Source of the DNA: Desulfomicrobium sp.
GTDB lineage: Bacteria; Desulfobacterota; Desulfovibrionia; Desulfovibrionales; Desulfomicrobiaceae
Assembly (NCBI GenBank): GCA_024709365.1
Contig: JANJWV010000117.1
Coordinates: 1-51,360, forward strand
Direction of reading: 5' to 3'
Length of the DNA stretch: 51,360 nt
Every line of letters starts with the position of its first letter. Positions within the stretch are counted from its first letter, which is position 1. The notes under the pieces were generated by a model that searched no databases, was not told where the DNA came from, and worked only from the letters and a program-made list of their open reading frames with translations. Below, in pieces: positions 8,792 through 16,917 of the stretch. Position numbers and translations under genes: made by a program.

Positions 8792-9697
8792 TCAGGGGGT
8801 TGCCGGAGGCTGCGCGGCCGCAATCCGCTCAAAGACGTGCGCGGCGTTGTAGCTGCTGCGCACGAGGGGCGCGCTGAACACGTACTCCAGGCCCGCCTCC
8901 CTGCCCCACCGGGCGTATTCTTCGAACACGTCCGGGTGCACGTAGCGCTCTACGGCCGGATGCTTCCGACTCGGCCGCATGTACTGCCCGATAGTCGCAA
9001 TGCGACACCCGCTTCCGGCCAGGTCCGCAAGCACGCCGCGCACTTCCTCGTCCGTCTCGCCGAGGCCGACCATGAGGCCGCTCTTGGGGATGCCGCCCGC
9101 CTCCCGGACCCGCCGCAGCAGTTCCAGGCTTTGGCGGTAGTCGGCCTGGGGCCGGATGCGGCCGTAGTGGGCCGGAGGCGTTTCGACGTTGTGGTTGACG
9201 ATCTCCGGCGCCGCGTCGAGCACGGTCCGCAGGGCCGCGCGGGAGCCGCGGAAATCCGGGATGAGCACTTCTATGGATGGGCCGACATCGGCGCAGGCCT
9301 CGCGCACGGCCCGGATCACGGCAGCGAAATGGGCCGCCCCGCCGTCCAGGAGGTCGTCGCGGGTCACGGAGGTGATGACCACATGCTTCAGCCCAAGTCG
9401 GTGCGCGGCCTCGCTCACGCGCCTGGGTTCGTCGCCGTCGAGGGGTTCGGTCACGCCCGGAGAAATGTTGCAGAAGGCGCAGTTGCGGGTGCAGACGTGC
9501 CCCATGATCAGGAACGTGGCCGTGCGCTTGGAATAGCACTCGAACATGTTCGGGCACTTGGCCCCGCGGCAGACCGTGTGCAGGCGCAGGCCCTCCACCA
9601 GGCTGTCGGTTCCGGCAAAGGCGGGGCTAGTCGGCAGTTTCGTGCGCAGCCACGGCGGGATGCGCAAATACGGTGCGGAATTCTCGTGCACAGACAT
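8792..9697 (-). CDS. lipA: Lipoyl synthase
   Basis: This 301-residue radical-SAM enzyme inserts two sulfur atoms into octanoyl groups on carrier domains to make lipoyl cofactors. It shows both iron-sulfur motifs: [12 protein letters not shown] (CX4CX5C, auxiliary cluster) and CTRNCAFC (CX3CX2C, SAM cluster), plus the C-terminal RSSYNA that supplies the serine ligand of the auxiliary cluster. The start at 9697 is chosen because AGGAG lies 7 bases upstream and the protein then begins [20 protein letters not shown]. This makes the gene overlap the end of lipB by 71 bases, which suggests coupled translation. Downstream 170 bases separate it from the small lysine-rich gene. Confidence 0.96.
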   Translation of the reverse strand: MSVHENSAPYLRIPPWLRTKLPTSPAFAGTDSLVEGLRLHTVCRGAKCPNMFECYSKRTATFLIMGHVCTRNCAFCNISPGVTEPLDGDEPRRVSEAAHRLGLKHVVITSVTRDDLLDGGAAHFAAVIRAVREACADVGPSIEVLIPDFRGSRAALRTVLDAAPEIVNHNVETPPAHYGRIRPQADYRQSLELLRRVREAGGIPKSGLMVGLGETDEEVRGVLADLAGSGCRIATIGQYMRPSRKHPAVERYVHPDVFEEYARWGREAGLEYVFSAPLVRSSYNAAHVFERIAAAQPPATP

Positions 9698-10283
9698 GCT
9701 TGATCTCCTGCATGGAAATGGATTCGTCCTGCAGTTCATGGTGTAGGGATGTGGGCTCGACATCGTGCAGCCCGCAGAGGGTGATGAGGCGGAACAGGGA
9801 CAGGTCGCGGCCGATGTTGAGGGCCAGCCCGTGATAGGAAGTCCAGCGCCGCATGCCGATGCCGATGGACGCGATCTTGCGCGGGCCGACCCACACGCCG
9901 GGACGCCCTTCACAGCGGCCTGCGGACAAGCCGAAATGGGCCAGGGTGCGGATCACGACCTCCTCCAGGTCGTGGAAGAATCGCCGCAGTCCGCCAGATC
10001 GCGAGGAGACGCGGAACACGGGGTAGGCCACGAGCTGCCCCGGGTAATGACAGGTGATGTTCCCGCCCCGGCTGGTCTGCACCAGTTCAATGCCCTGCGC
10101 GGCCAGGGCGCCGTCGCCGATGAGCAGGTTCTCCCGACCGCCGTTGCGGCCCAGAGTGATGGTGGGGGGATGCTCCAGCAGGTACAGGGTATCCTCGGCC
10201 CCTGCGGTGACCAGCGGCAACCGACGCAGTTGGATCGCCTCGGCCTCCGCATGGCAGACAAGTCCCAGATCTAGGATGTTCAT
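9627..10283 (-). CDS. lipB: Octanoyltransferase
   Basis: LipB moves octanoate from acyl carrier protein to lipoate-dependent enzymes or the glycine cleavage H protein. The 218-residue product has the family motifs: [39 protein letters not shown] (the RGG...HxPGQL substrate-binding stretch) and [19 protein letters not shown], where the lysine of the RKIASIG motif is catalytic together with the later cysteine (LCGL). The start at 10283 gives [14 protein letters not shown], matching the usual N-terminus; 14 extra upstream codons were rejected. It overlaps lipA downstream. Confidence 0.95.
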   Translation of the reverse strand: MNILDLGLVCHAEAEAIQLRRLPLVTAGAEDTLYLLEHPPTITLGRNGGRENLLIGDGALAAQGIELVQTSRGGNITCHYPGQLVAYPVFRVSSRSGGLRRFFHDLEEVVIRTLAHFGLSAGRCEGRPGVWVGPRKIASIGIGMRRWTSYHGLALNIGRDLSLFRLITLCGLHDVEPTSLHHELQDESISMQEIKHVCAREFRTVFAHPAVAAHETAD

Positions 10284-10664
10284 TCTCCCCCTTATCCCGC
10301 GCGGCGCTCTCCGCCTCGACGACACTACGCGTCAAGGCCGGAAGCCTCAACCCGCAGCACAAGAGCACTCCGTCATGAAAACGGGAACAAGGGTTCGGAG
10401 GCGCGTCGCGGGCAACAAAGCCGCAGGCAATTTGCCCAGACGGCAAGCACACTTTGTGCCACACGACGCAAGCGGACAAGGGCACGCTGCCCTGTCCGCT
10501 TGCTGGTCCGCTTTTCTTCCCTATGAATTTCCGGGCAGAACCGCCCGATCCTGAATCCGTTCCGGCAGAGGGAGCCCGCTCCGGCTACCGCCCACTTCGG
10601 CACAGAGGCAGATTTGCCCTCGCCTATTCCGGCGACATGTGTCCGTGAAAGCCCTTGACGGGTA
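10284..10664. other. Intergenic region between lipB and the XRE-kinase gene
   Basis: These 381 bases contain the end of the kinase transcript and the probable promoter of lipBA. Apart from the hairpin at 10470-10512 nothing could be assigned; open frames here look random. Confidence 0.5.
10470..10512. terminator. Compound hairpin downstream of the kinase gene
   Basis: The arms AAGCGGACAAGGGCA (10470-10484) and TGCCCTGTCCGCTT (10488-10501) pair with one bulged A. A second copy of GTCCGCT at 10506-10512, followed by TTTT, could pair with the same left arm, giving two alternative folds. On the plus strand it looks terminator-like; on the minus strand, where the kinase gene ends 150 bases away, there is no T-run. 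Confidence 0.4.
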
Positions 10665-13600
10665 TCAGGGCTGCATGGCCTCAAGGGCGACGCGCAGCAC
10701 TTCTCTGATGTCCATGGGCTTGGCCACGTAGCCGTTCATGCCTGCGTCCAGCATCCGTTCCCTGTCGCCGGCCATGGCGCAGGCGGTCAGGGCGATGACG
10801 GGGATGTTCCGGACCGCCTGACCGGCTTGGCCCTGGCGGATGCGGCGGGTGGTTTCGATGCCGTCCATCTCGTTCATCTGCACGTCCATGACCACGAGGT
10901 CGAAAGACTCCCCGCGCAGGGCGGCCAAGGCCTCCTGGCCGCTCCTGACGTGGGTCAGCTCGGCCCCCTGCCTGCCCAGGAGCGCCACGCCTGCCAGGGC
11001 GCTGACGGCGTCATCCTCGACCAGCAGGACGCGCTTGCCCCGCAGGGACGCTCCGCTGCCGGCGCCCCGAGGTTCCCTGCGCCCCACGGACCGTCCGTGT
11101 CCGTTGAAACTCAAGGTGAATGCGAAGGTCGTGCCCTGCCCGGCCTCGCTGCTCACGGACATGTTCCCGCCCATGAGATCCACGAGACGTTTGCAGATGG
11201 ACAGGCCCAGCCCCACTCCCTTTCTCCCGCGGACGCAGCCTTCCCCGAACTGGGTGAACGGGTCGAAGAGCGTCTTGAGTTCCTCGTCACAAATGCCGAT
11301 GCCGCTGTCCGTGACCGAAAAGAAGACGCGGGGCGCTCCGGGACGCAACGCCGGCAGCGCCCAGGCCTCGATGCTGACCCGGCCTGAGGTCGTGAACTTG
11401 CAGGCGTTATCCACAAGATTGATGAGAATCTGCTGCAGCCGGACCGCATCGCCGTCCATCCGCTCCGGCAAGGCCGAATCCAGGGCGAAACGGAGCTCGA
11501 TCCCGCTGCCGGCGACCAGAGGCGCGAACAGCTCCCGGACCTGGCCGAAGATGTCCGCGAGGCTCATGGGCGCGGCCACGATGTCGAGCTTTCCGGCCTC
11601 CATGCGGGAAAAATCCATGATGTCCGTCAGCAGCCGGACCAGACGGTCGCAGGACCGCACGGCCATGTCCACGAAGGAGGCCTGGTCCGCACCCAGGTCC
11701 GAGGACTGCAGCAGCTGGAGCATGCCCATGACCCCGTTGATGGGCGTGCGGATCTCGTGGCTCATGCTGGCCAGGAAGGCCGACTTGGCCCTGTTGGCGT
11801 TTTCGGCCTGCTCCTTGGCCCGCTGCAGGGCTTCTTCGGACCGCCGCCGCTCCGTGATGTCCTCGCCCGAGCAGACCACGTACTCGACCTTTCCGTCGGG
11901 CCCGAGCTTGGGCGACTTGAGGATGGACAGCAGCCGGAGCTCGCCGGAGACATGCGGCACCCACTCATCCGTGCGTATCGGCCGACCGCTCGAAAACACC
12001 TCGCTGTTGCCCTGCCGGCAGACTTCCGCGACATCCTCGGGATAGATGTCGCGCAGCTTCCGGAACGCCATCTCCCCGATGCTCCGGCCGCAGAAGGCCG
12101 CGTGGGCTTCGTTCACGGCCCCGTACGTCTCCTCGTCCTTGAGATACCAGACCTGGGTCTGCATGTGGTTGAGAAGGATGCCCTGCTCTTCCGCCGCCTT
12201 GGCGAGCAGGCTCTCGCTTCGCTTGAGTCCCGTGATGTCCATGGCGATCCTGACCCGGGCCGGGCGTCCGTCCAGCCAGGTCACCTGCCGGTCGAAATAC
12301 AGCCGCCATTTTCCGCTTACGGGGTCGAGATGCTCCCAGGTCGACACGCCGTCGGGACGCGCCTCCACGCCGCGCGCTCCCGGCGTGGAGCCGGGAGCGG
12401 CCGACGCCCAGGCGCAATCCTGCACGATGCGGTCGCCCTCCAGGCTCTCGCGCAGGGACAGGTTCATGAAGAGGATAGCCTGCGCGGCCTCGTCGATAAC
12501 GCAGATCTCCGCAGGGACACTGTCGAGGATGGCCCGCAGGGCGGTGTTCCCGGCTTCGAGTTCCCGTGCCATGCGCTTCTGCTCCGTCACGTCCCTGGCC
12601 GAACCGACGGTCCCGATCATTTCCCCCGCATCATCGAACAGCGGAGCCTTGCGCACGTCCAGGAACAGGAACTTTCCCATGACGTTGCCGTACTCGTCGA
12701 ACTGCCTCTCCGTCCCGGAGTCCATGGTCATCTGGTCCGTGTCGCGACAGATTTCCCCGAAGCTGTGCCAGCCGGGATCTTCGGGATGCCGGGCCCGTTC
12801 CCGTTCGGCGAAGAAAATGTCCGTCCTGCCGACGGGCTCCGTCGTGTCGGAGGCCCCCAGCAGCTTCTCGCAGAGGGCCTTGTTGGCGAAGATGTACTTC
12901 TTGTCCAGATCCTTGGCCCAGATCATGTCCGGCACGTTGTCGCAGATGAGCCGCAGCATTGTGTCGAGCTGCTGGCTCTTGCGCTCCATGGCCTTGCGGG
13001 CCGCGACCTCCTCCTTCTGCTGCGTGACGTCGGTGGCCACGCCGTGCATGACCAGCCCGCCGTTCTCGGCGACCACCACCCCCCTGTCGTGCAGCCACTT
13101 GTAGCTGCCGGACCCGGCGAGCACGCGGTATTCGACATCGTGCACCCCGGAATGGGCGCGCTTCTGCAGCGATTCCCTGTACAGGCCGATATCGTCGGGG
13201 TGAATGCGGTCGCTCCAGAACCCGTCCTCGGCGTCCCCGGGCCGGAACCCCAGAACCTGCCGGATCTGGGGCGAGCAATAGTGAGTCCCCGTCCCGCTCA
13301 GGTTTCTGGTATAGACGATGGCCGGGATGGTCCGGATCAGACGCTGCAGGTCCTCGTGGGCCCGCTGGGCCGACCTCTCCGCTTCATGGCGCAGCGCCAG
13401 CTCCCTGTTGGCCTCGGCCACGGCCATCGAAAGGGCGGCGGTCCGTTCCCTGATGGTTTCGCTCAGGTCCAGCTGGGTGCACTGAAACAGTCGCTGCGCC
13501 TCGATCCAATCCGTGATGTCCCAGAAGACGATGCACGCCGTGTCGCCTCCATTGGAATTCAGGATTTCGGCCTGGACCTGCATGTCCCTGCGGACGCCGT

Positions 13601-14090
13601 CCTTGCGCTCCACTTCGACAACCATGGGTTCCGGCGGGGCGCAGTCGAGCACACGCTGAAAAAAATCACGAAAGGCGGTCGCCCCGCTGTCGGACAAATG
13701 TCGGGAAAAGTGCTCAAGCGAAGGGACGCGGACCGAGGAATGGCCGAGCATCCGGCACAAGGAACGAGACCACGTATGACGCCCGGTACGGATGCAGACG
13801 GTCCACAGCCCGCACCCGTTGACGGGCTGAAACTGCCATGCGCCGGCCGGGTTTGATTTGGGATCGGCTTCGGATGAGGCCGGGCCGTGGCCGAGGAAGA
13901 AATTGGCCACCGGGGTGTTCAGGGCTGTGGCGGCCTTGGTCAGAAAATCCAGCGATGGTTTGCATTCCCCGCGTTCGATCTGTCCGAGATGCTGCTTCGA
14001 AACTCCGATGGCCTCGGACAGGCTTTCCTGAGTCAGACCACGCAGCTGGCGAAACAACCTCAGCCGTGTCCCGACACCTTTTCGAACCAT
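10665..14090 (-). CDS. XRE-family HTH fused to a multi-PAS hybrid histidine kinase
   Basis: This 1141-residue protein begins with an XRE/Cro helix-turn-helix (about 8-66: LRLFRQLRGLTQESLSEAI, then SKQHLGQIERGECKPSLDFL). Four or five PAS domains follow, roughly 90-195, 250-365, 380-510, 525-630 and 645-760, several ending in a DIT or DVT motif. The kinase core has phosphoacceptor His778 in SMSHEIRTPINGVMGML, then an ATPase domain with the N box (LINLVDNACKFT) and GVGLGLSICKRLVDLMGG. A C-terminal receiver carries Asp1069 in LVVMDVQMNEMDG. There is no membrane segment, so it should sense cytoplasmic signals. GAGG lies 5 bases before the ATG. The fusion suggests direct coupling of DNA binding to phosphorelay, which is unusual. 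No response regulator gene lies next to it, so partner and target are unknown. Confidence 0.93.
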   Translation of the reverse strand: MVRKGVGTRLRLFRQLRGLTQESLSEAIGVSKQHLGQIERGECKPSLDFLTKAATALNTPVANFFLGHGPASSEADPKSNPAGAWQFQPVNGCGLWTVCIRTGRHTWSRSLCRMLGHSSVRVPSLEHFSRHLSDSGATAFRDFFQRVLDCAPPEPMVVEVERKDGVRRDMQVQAEILNSNGGDTACIVFWDITDWIEAQRLFQCTQLDLSETIRERTAALSMAVAEANRELALRHEAERSAQRAHEDLQRLIRTIPAIVYTRNLSGTGTHYCSPQIRQVLGFRPGDAEDGFWSDRIHPDDIGLYRESLQKRAHSGVHDVEYRVLAGSGSYKWLHDRGVVVAENGGLVMHGVATDVTQQKEEVAARKAMERKSQQLDTMLRLICDNVPDMIWAKDLDKKYIFANKALCEKLLGASDTTEPVGRTDIFFAERERARHPEDPGWHSFGEICRDTDQMTMDSGTERQFDEYGNVMGKFLFLDVRKAPLFDDAGEMIGTVGSARDVTEQKRMARELEAGNTALRAILDSVPAEICVIDEAAQAILFMNLSLRESLEGDRIVQDCAWASAAPGSTPGARGVEARPDGVSTWEHLDPVSGKWRLYFDRQVTWLDGRPARVRIAMDITGLKRSESLLAKAAEEQGILLNHMQTQVWYLKDEETYGAVNEAHAAFCGRSIGEMAFRKLRDIYPEDVAEVCRQGNSEVFSSGRPIRTDEWVPHVSGELRLLSILKSPKLGPDGKVEYVVCSGEDITERRRSEEALQRAKEQAENANRAKSAFLASMSHEIRTPINGVMGMLQLLQSSDLGADQASFVDMAVRSCDRLVRLLTDIMDFSRMEAGKLDIVAAPMSLADIFGQVRELFAPLVAGSGIELRFALDSALPERMDGDAVRLQQILINLVDNACKFTTSGRVSIEAWALPALRPGAPRVFFSVTDSGIGICDEELKTLFDPFTQFGEGCVRGRKGVGLGLSICKRLVDLMGGNMSVSSEAGQGTTFAFTLSFNGHGRSVGRREPRGAGSGASLRGKRVLLVEDDAVSALAGVALLGRQGAELTHVRSGQEALAALRGESFDLVVMDVQMNEMDGIETTRRIRQGQAGQAVRNIPVIALTACAMAGDRERMLDAGMNGYVAKPMDIREVLRVALEAMQP

Positions 14091-14212
14091 GATACCTCAC
14101 CGAATGCGGACGACCTGTGGACAACGAAATTCCGGGGCGCTCCTGCGGACCGCCATAACCTGCCAACATCGCAACTCATGACACACGCGAAATTGAGTAC
14201 ACGATGAGCTGA

Positions 14213-14251
14213 AATATTTGAACAAGGCTGCATCTTGCTTTTGCAAATATT
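14213..14251. promoter_or_regulatory. Nested inverted repeat upstream of the XRE-kinase gene
   Basis: The outer arms AATATTTG and CAAATATT enclose inner arms CAAG and CTTG around the bases GCTGCAT, giving a dyad about 39 bases long. It lies about 120 bases upstream of the kinase start. Because the kinase carries its own XRE domain, this is an obvious candidate autoregulatory site, but an RNA hairpin is equally possible. Confidence 0.3.
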
Positions 14252-14493
14252 GGCGCTCGGCATTTTTTTGTGATGGTATACCGAAAGGATCGAGACTGCG
14301 GAACATCAAAAATGTCATACACCACCAACCGTGCCGCACGATGTCGACACATGTCATACAGAATCACGGAAACAGCGGGCACGTGCCGATTTCACACGGC
14401 AGACAAATGATGTTTCACGAAACTATACGTTACGTGAATTTTCGCGGGGATAGGCGTGGCCAGCCCGGCACAAAACTCCGGGCTGGTCCACGG

Positions 14494-14715
14494 TCAGGTC
14501 TGCGGACGGCCCGAACGGACCGGGAAGATCGCCAACCAAGCGGAACTCTCACGGCATGAACGGTTGAAGCCGCATGATGATCGCAGCGAGATTTTCGAGC
14601 AGCTAGGGAGCGGGGTTGACGGCGTCCCTGACGGAGCGGGCCGAGTTCCGGCCGGAGCGGCGACGGCCCGGAAAATCAGATCTTCGGCATGAGGCTTTCT
14701 CATGAGTTCCAGCAT
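14494..14715 (-). CDS. Possible 73-residue small protein (doubtful)
   Basis: An open frame starting MLELMRKPHAEDLIFRAVAA is preceded by GGAGGTGCGCC, a good Shine-Dalgarno arrangement. The rest of the frame is rich in Ser, Pro, Arg and Cys and shows no fold I recognise, as expected of chance translation of GC-rich DNA. The true product could be short or absent. It is kept only because of the strong initiation signal. Confidence 0.25.
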   Translation of the reverse strand: MLELMRKPHAEDLIFRAVAAPAGTRPAPSGTPSTPLPSCSKISLRSSCGFNRSCRESSAWLAIFPVRSGRPQT

Positions 14716-14852
14716 GGCGCACCTCCACACGTTGAACGGAGCCGGCCGGCATCTCCGGCCGGGCGGCAGTCAGTGATGATGCCTGGAAGCCCCGCGCTGG
14801 CAGGAAAATGGATTGCGCCCCTGATCTTGCACCGAAAAATTTCTACCTGTTT

Positions 14853-14880
14853 TTGACATGGCTCAAAGCGGCCTTATCCC
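14853..14880 (+). promoter_or_regulatory. Candidate sigma-70 promoter of the 4Fe-4S protein gene
   Basis: A perfect -35 element TTGACA (14853-14858) is followed after 16 bases by TATCCC (14875-14880) as a poor -10 element. Transcription would start near 14887, leaving a leader of about 43 bases before the ATG at 14930. Confidence 0.35.
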
Positions 14881-14929
14881 AAAGCCCCTAGACAGGACTC
14901 ACGCAAACAACAGCGGAGGAGAAAAAACC

Positions 14930-15742
14930 ATGATACGCAAGATCATCGAAATAGACGAAGAAAAGTGCACGGGCTGCGGCCAGTGTGTGACCGGATGTGC
15001 GGAAGGGGCTCTGGCCATCATCGACGGCAAGGCCAAGATCGTGAGGGACATGTTCTGTGACGGCCTCGGGGCCTGCATCGGGCACTGCCCCGAGGACGCC
15101 CTGCACATCATCGAGCGCGAGGCCGATGATTTCGACGAGGAGGCGGCCATGGAGCACGTGCGCCGCATGGGCGGCGTCGCCCCCCAGGGTCACGGCCACG
15201 ACGCCGGACACGGCGGTTGCCCCTCGGCCCAGGTCCAGACCATGAAGCCCGCCCACGGCGGCTGCCCCTCGGCCGGCATGATGCGGATGACGCCCTGCGA
15301 CCGGGCCAACGTCCCGGCCGGACAGGTCGGCTCGGCTCTGTCCCACTGGCCCATCCAGATCCGGCTCATCCCGCCCCACGCGCCGTTCCTGCAGGACGCC
15401 GACCTGCTCATCGCCGGGGACTGCTGCCCCGTGGCCACGCCGGACTTCCACGGCCGCTTCCTGGCCGGACGGACCATCATGCTCGGCTGCCCCAAGTTCG
15501 ACAACGCCGCCGAGTACGTGGAGCGCCTGAGCCAGGTCTTCGCCCAGAACCGCATCAAGTCCGTGACCATCCTGGAGATGGAAGTGCCCTGCTGCTCCGG
15601 CCTGTCGCGCATCGTCGGCCAGGCCCTGGCCAAGAGCGGCAGTGACATCCCCTGCACGCGGGCCATCGTGGCCAGGGATGGTCAGGTCAGCGAGGAGAGA
15701 ATCACGCCCGCCGCGGCGCCCATGGGCCTCGGCAAACTCTAA
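14930..15742 (+). CDS. 4Fe-4S ferredoxin-type protein with cysteine-rich C-terminal domain
   Basis: The 270-residue protein starts with two ferredoxin motifs: CTGCGQCVTGCAEGA (about 11-25) and CDGLGACIGHCPEDA (about 42-56), suited to two 4Fe-4S clusters. A flexible His/Gly segment (about 85-120) contains HGGCPSA twice. The C-terminal domain has further cysteines in GDCCPVATPDFH, MLGCPKFDNA and VPCCSGL, a pattern seen in small iron-sulfur proteins of strict anaerobes that are annotated only as 4Fe-4S binding. Electron transfer in the cytoplasm is the likely role; partners are unknown. CGGAGGA lies 8 bases upstream of the chosen ATG. It is a single-gene unit between a promoter-like site and a convergent exporter gene. 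Confidence 0.9.
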   Translation: MIRKIIEIDEEKCTGCGQCVTGCAEGALAIIDGKAKIVRDMFCDGLGACIGHCPEDALHIIEREADDFDEEAAMEHVRRMGGVAPQGHGHDAGHGGCPSAQVQTMKPAHGGCPSAGMMRMTPCDRANVPAGQVGSALSHWPIQIRLIPPHAPFLQDADLLIAGDCCPVATPDFHGRFLAGRTIMLGCPKFDNAAEYVERLSQVFAQNRIKSVTILEMEVPCCSGLSRIVGQALAKSGSDIPCTRAIVARDGQVSEERITPAAAPMGLGKL

Positions 15743-15782
15743 CCCTTCGTCGGCGCGGGAGTCGGGGCCGGGAAGGCTCCGC

Positions 15783-16772
15783 TCATTTCCGGCGCCGCAC
15801 CGGAGCCATCGCCTCCTCCATCACGCCCAGAGGCTGCGGCAACGCCTCACCATCGACGCCCTCGTCCGCCACAACGCGGCCGGGGGCGTCGTCTTTGCCC
15901 TCCCCGCCCCACTCCTGGCTCAGGACCACCCCGCCGAAGACCACCGCCACGCCGGCCAACTGGGCGGCGTTGAGGCTTTCCCCCAGCCAGGCCCAGCCCA
16001 GCAGCATGGAGATGACGGGGATGAGGTTGACGAAGGCCGAGGCCTGCCAGGCCGGGAGCCTGCTGATCCCGAAGTTGTAGAGCCCGTAGGCCCCGATGCT
16101 GATGCCCACGGCCAGGTACATGACGGCCATGCTCGGACCGGCAGGAAAGGCCTGGGGCAGATCCGTCGAGGGGAGAAAGAGCAGCGGCAGGAAGAACACG
16201 GTCCCGACCAGGGACTGCACCGCCGTCAGGAACCAGGGGGAATAGCTGGCGCAGAGCTTCTTCATGCTGACCGTGTACCCGGCAGCGCAGAGCATGGCCG
16301 CGAGCTCCAGGAAATTGCCGAGCACGGGCCGCGGCGCGACCTCTGTGGCGGTCCCGGTCAGGCTGACCCAGGCCACACCGGCCAGGGCCAGGAGCAGACC
16401 GACCCAGGAGCGCCGCGATAGACGTTCGCCCAGCAGGAAGCCGGCGCAGACCGCCACCAGGACGGGCAGCGTGGCCGCGACCATCCCGGCCTGGGAGGCC
16501 GTGGTCAGGGTCAGGGCCTGGCCTTCGAAGACGAAGTACAGGCACGGTTCGCACAGGGCCATGAAGACCATGAACCAGATGTCGCCGCGCTTCACGGAAC
16601 GCGGCCGCCACACGGGAAGGACCAACAGGAAGAGCGCCGCCGAGACGAACATGCGCGCGAAGACGACCACGATGGGATCGAAGGTCATGACCGCATACTT
16701 GAAGGCCACGAAGGAACTGCCCCACAGGAGCATTGCCAGGGACAAGGCGAAGAAGGGGAGCGAAAAGGTCAT
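15783..16772 (-). CDS. EamA/DMT-family membrane transporter
   Basis: This 329-residue protein of the drug/metabolite transporter superfamily has about ten hydrophobic helices in two EamA repeats (about 5-140 and 150-285). The N-terminal repeat shows LAMLLWGSSFVAFKYAV and the second one NFLELAAMLCAAGYTVSMKK, both typical. Relatives such as RhaT, YdcZ or YedA export amino acids or other metabolites; the substrate here cannot be told. The last 40 residues are hydrophilic and longer than usual (GGEGKDDAPGRVVADEGVD). It converges with the 4Fe-4S gene and diverges from the DamX-like gene. Confidence 0.9.
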   Translation of the reverse strand: MTFSLPFFALSLAMLLWGSSFVAFKYAVMTFDPIVVVFARMFVSAALFLLVLPVWRPRSVKRGDIWFMVFMALCEPCLYFVFEGQALTLTTASQAGMVAATLPVLVAVCAGFLLGERLSRRSWVGLLLALAGVAWVSLTGTATEVAPRPVLGNFLELAAMLCAAGYTVSMKKLCASYSPWFLTAVQSLVGTVFFLPLLFLPSTDLPQAFPAGPSMAVMYLAVGISIGAYGLYNFGISRLPAWQASAFVNLIPVISMLLGWAWLGESLNAAQLAGVAVVFGGVVLSQEWGGEGKDDAPGRVVADEGVDGEALPQPLGVMEEAMAPVRRRK

Positions 16773-16917
16773 CTCGAACCGCCAAAGCGCGCATAATAGC
16801 GGGATATTTCAAAAAAAGCTTGCATAGAATTCCGTCAACACCTAATTGAAGAGGTCAGAATAGAAGAAAATTCCAGCATTGGGACTAACAATCGGATTTC
16901 CGGAAACAATCCATCAC

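Larger units (their letters stand above)
14091..14929. other. Long intergenic region with AT-richer centre
   Basis: These 839 bases separate the divergent kinase and 4Fe-4S protein genes. The stretch 14200-14440 is clearly lower in GC than the flanks. It contains a nested inverted repeat, one doubtful small gene on the minus strand and a likely promoter near 14853, all listed separately. No tRNA or known riboswitch was recognised. Confidence 0.55.
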
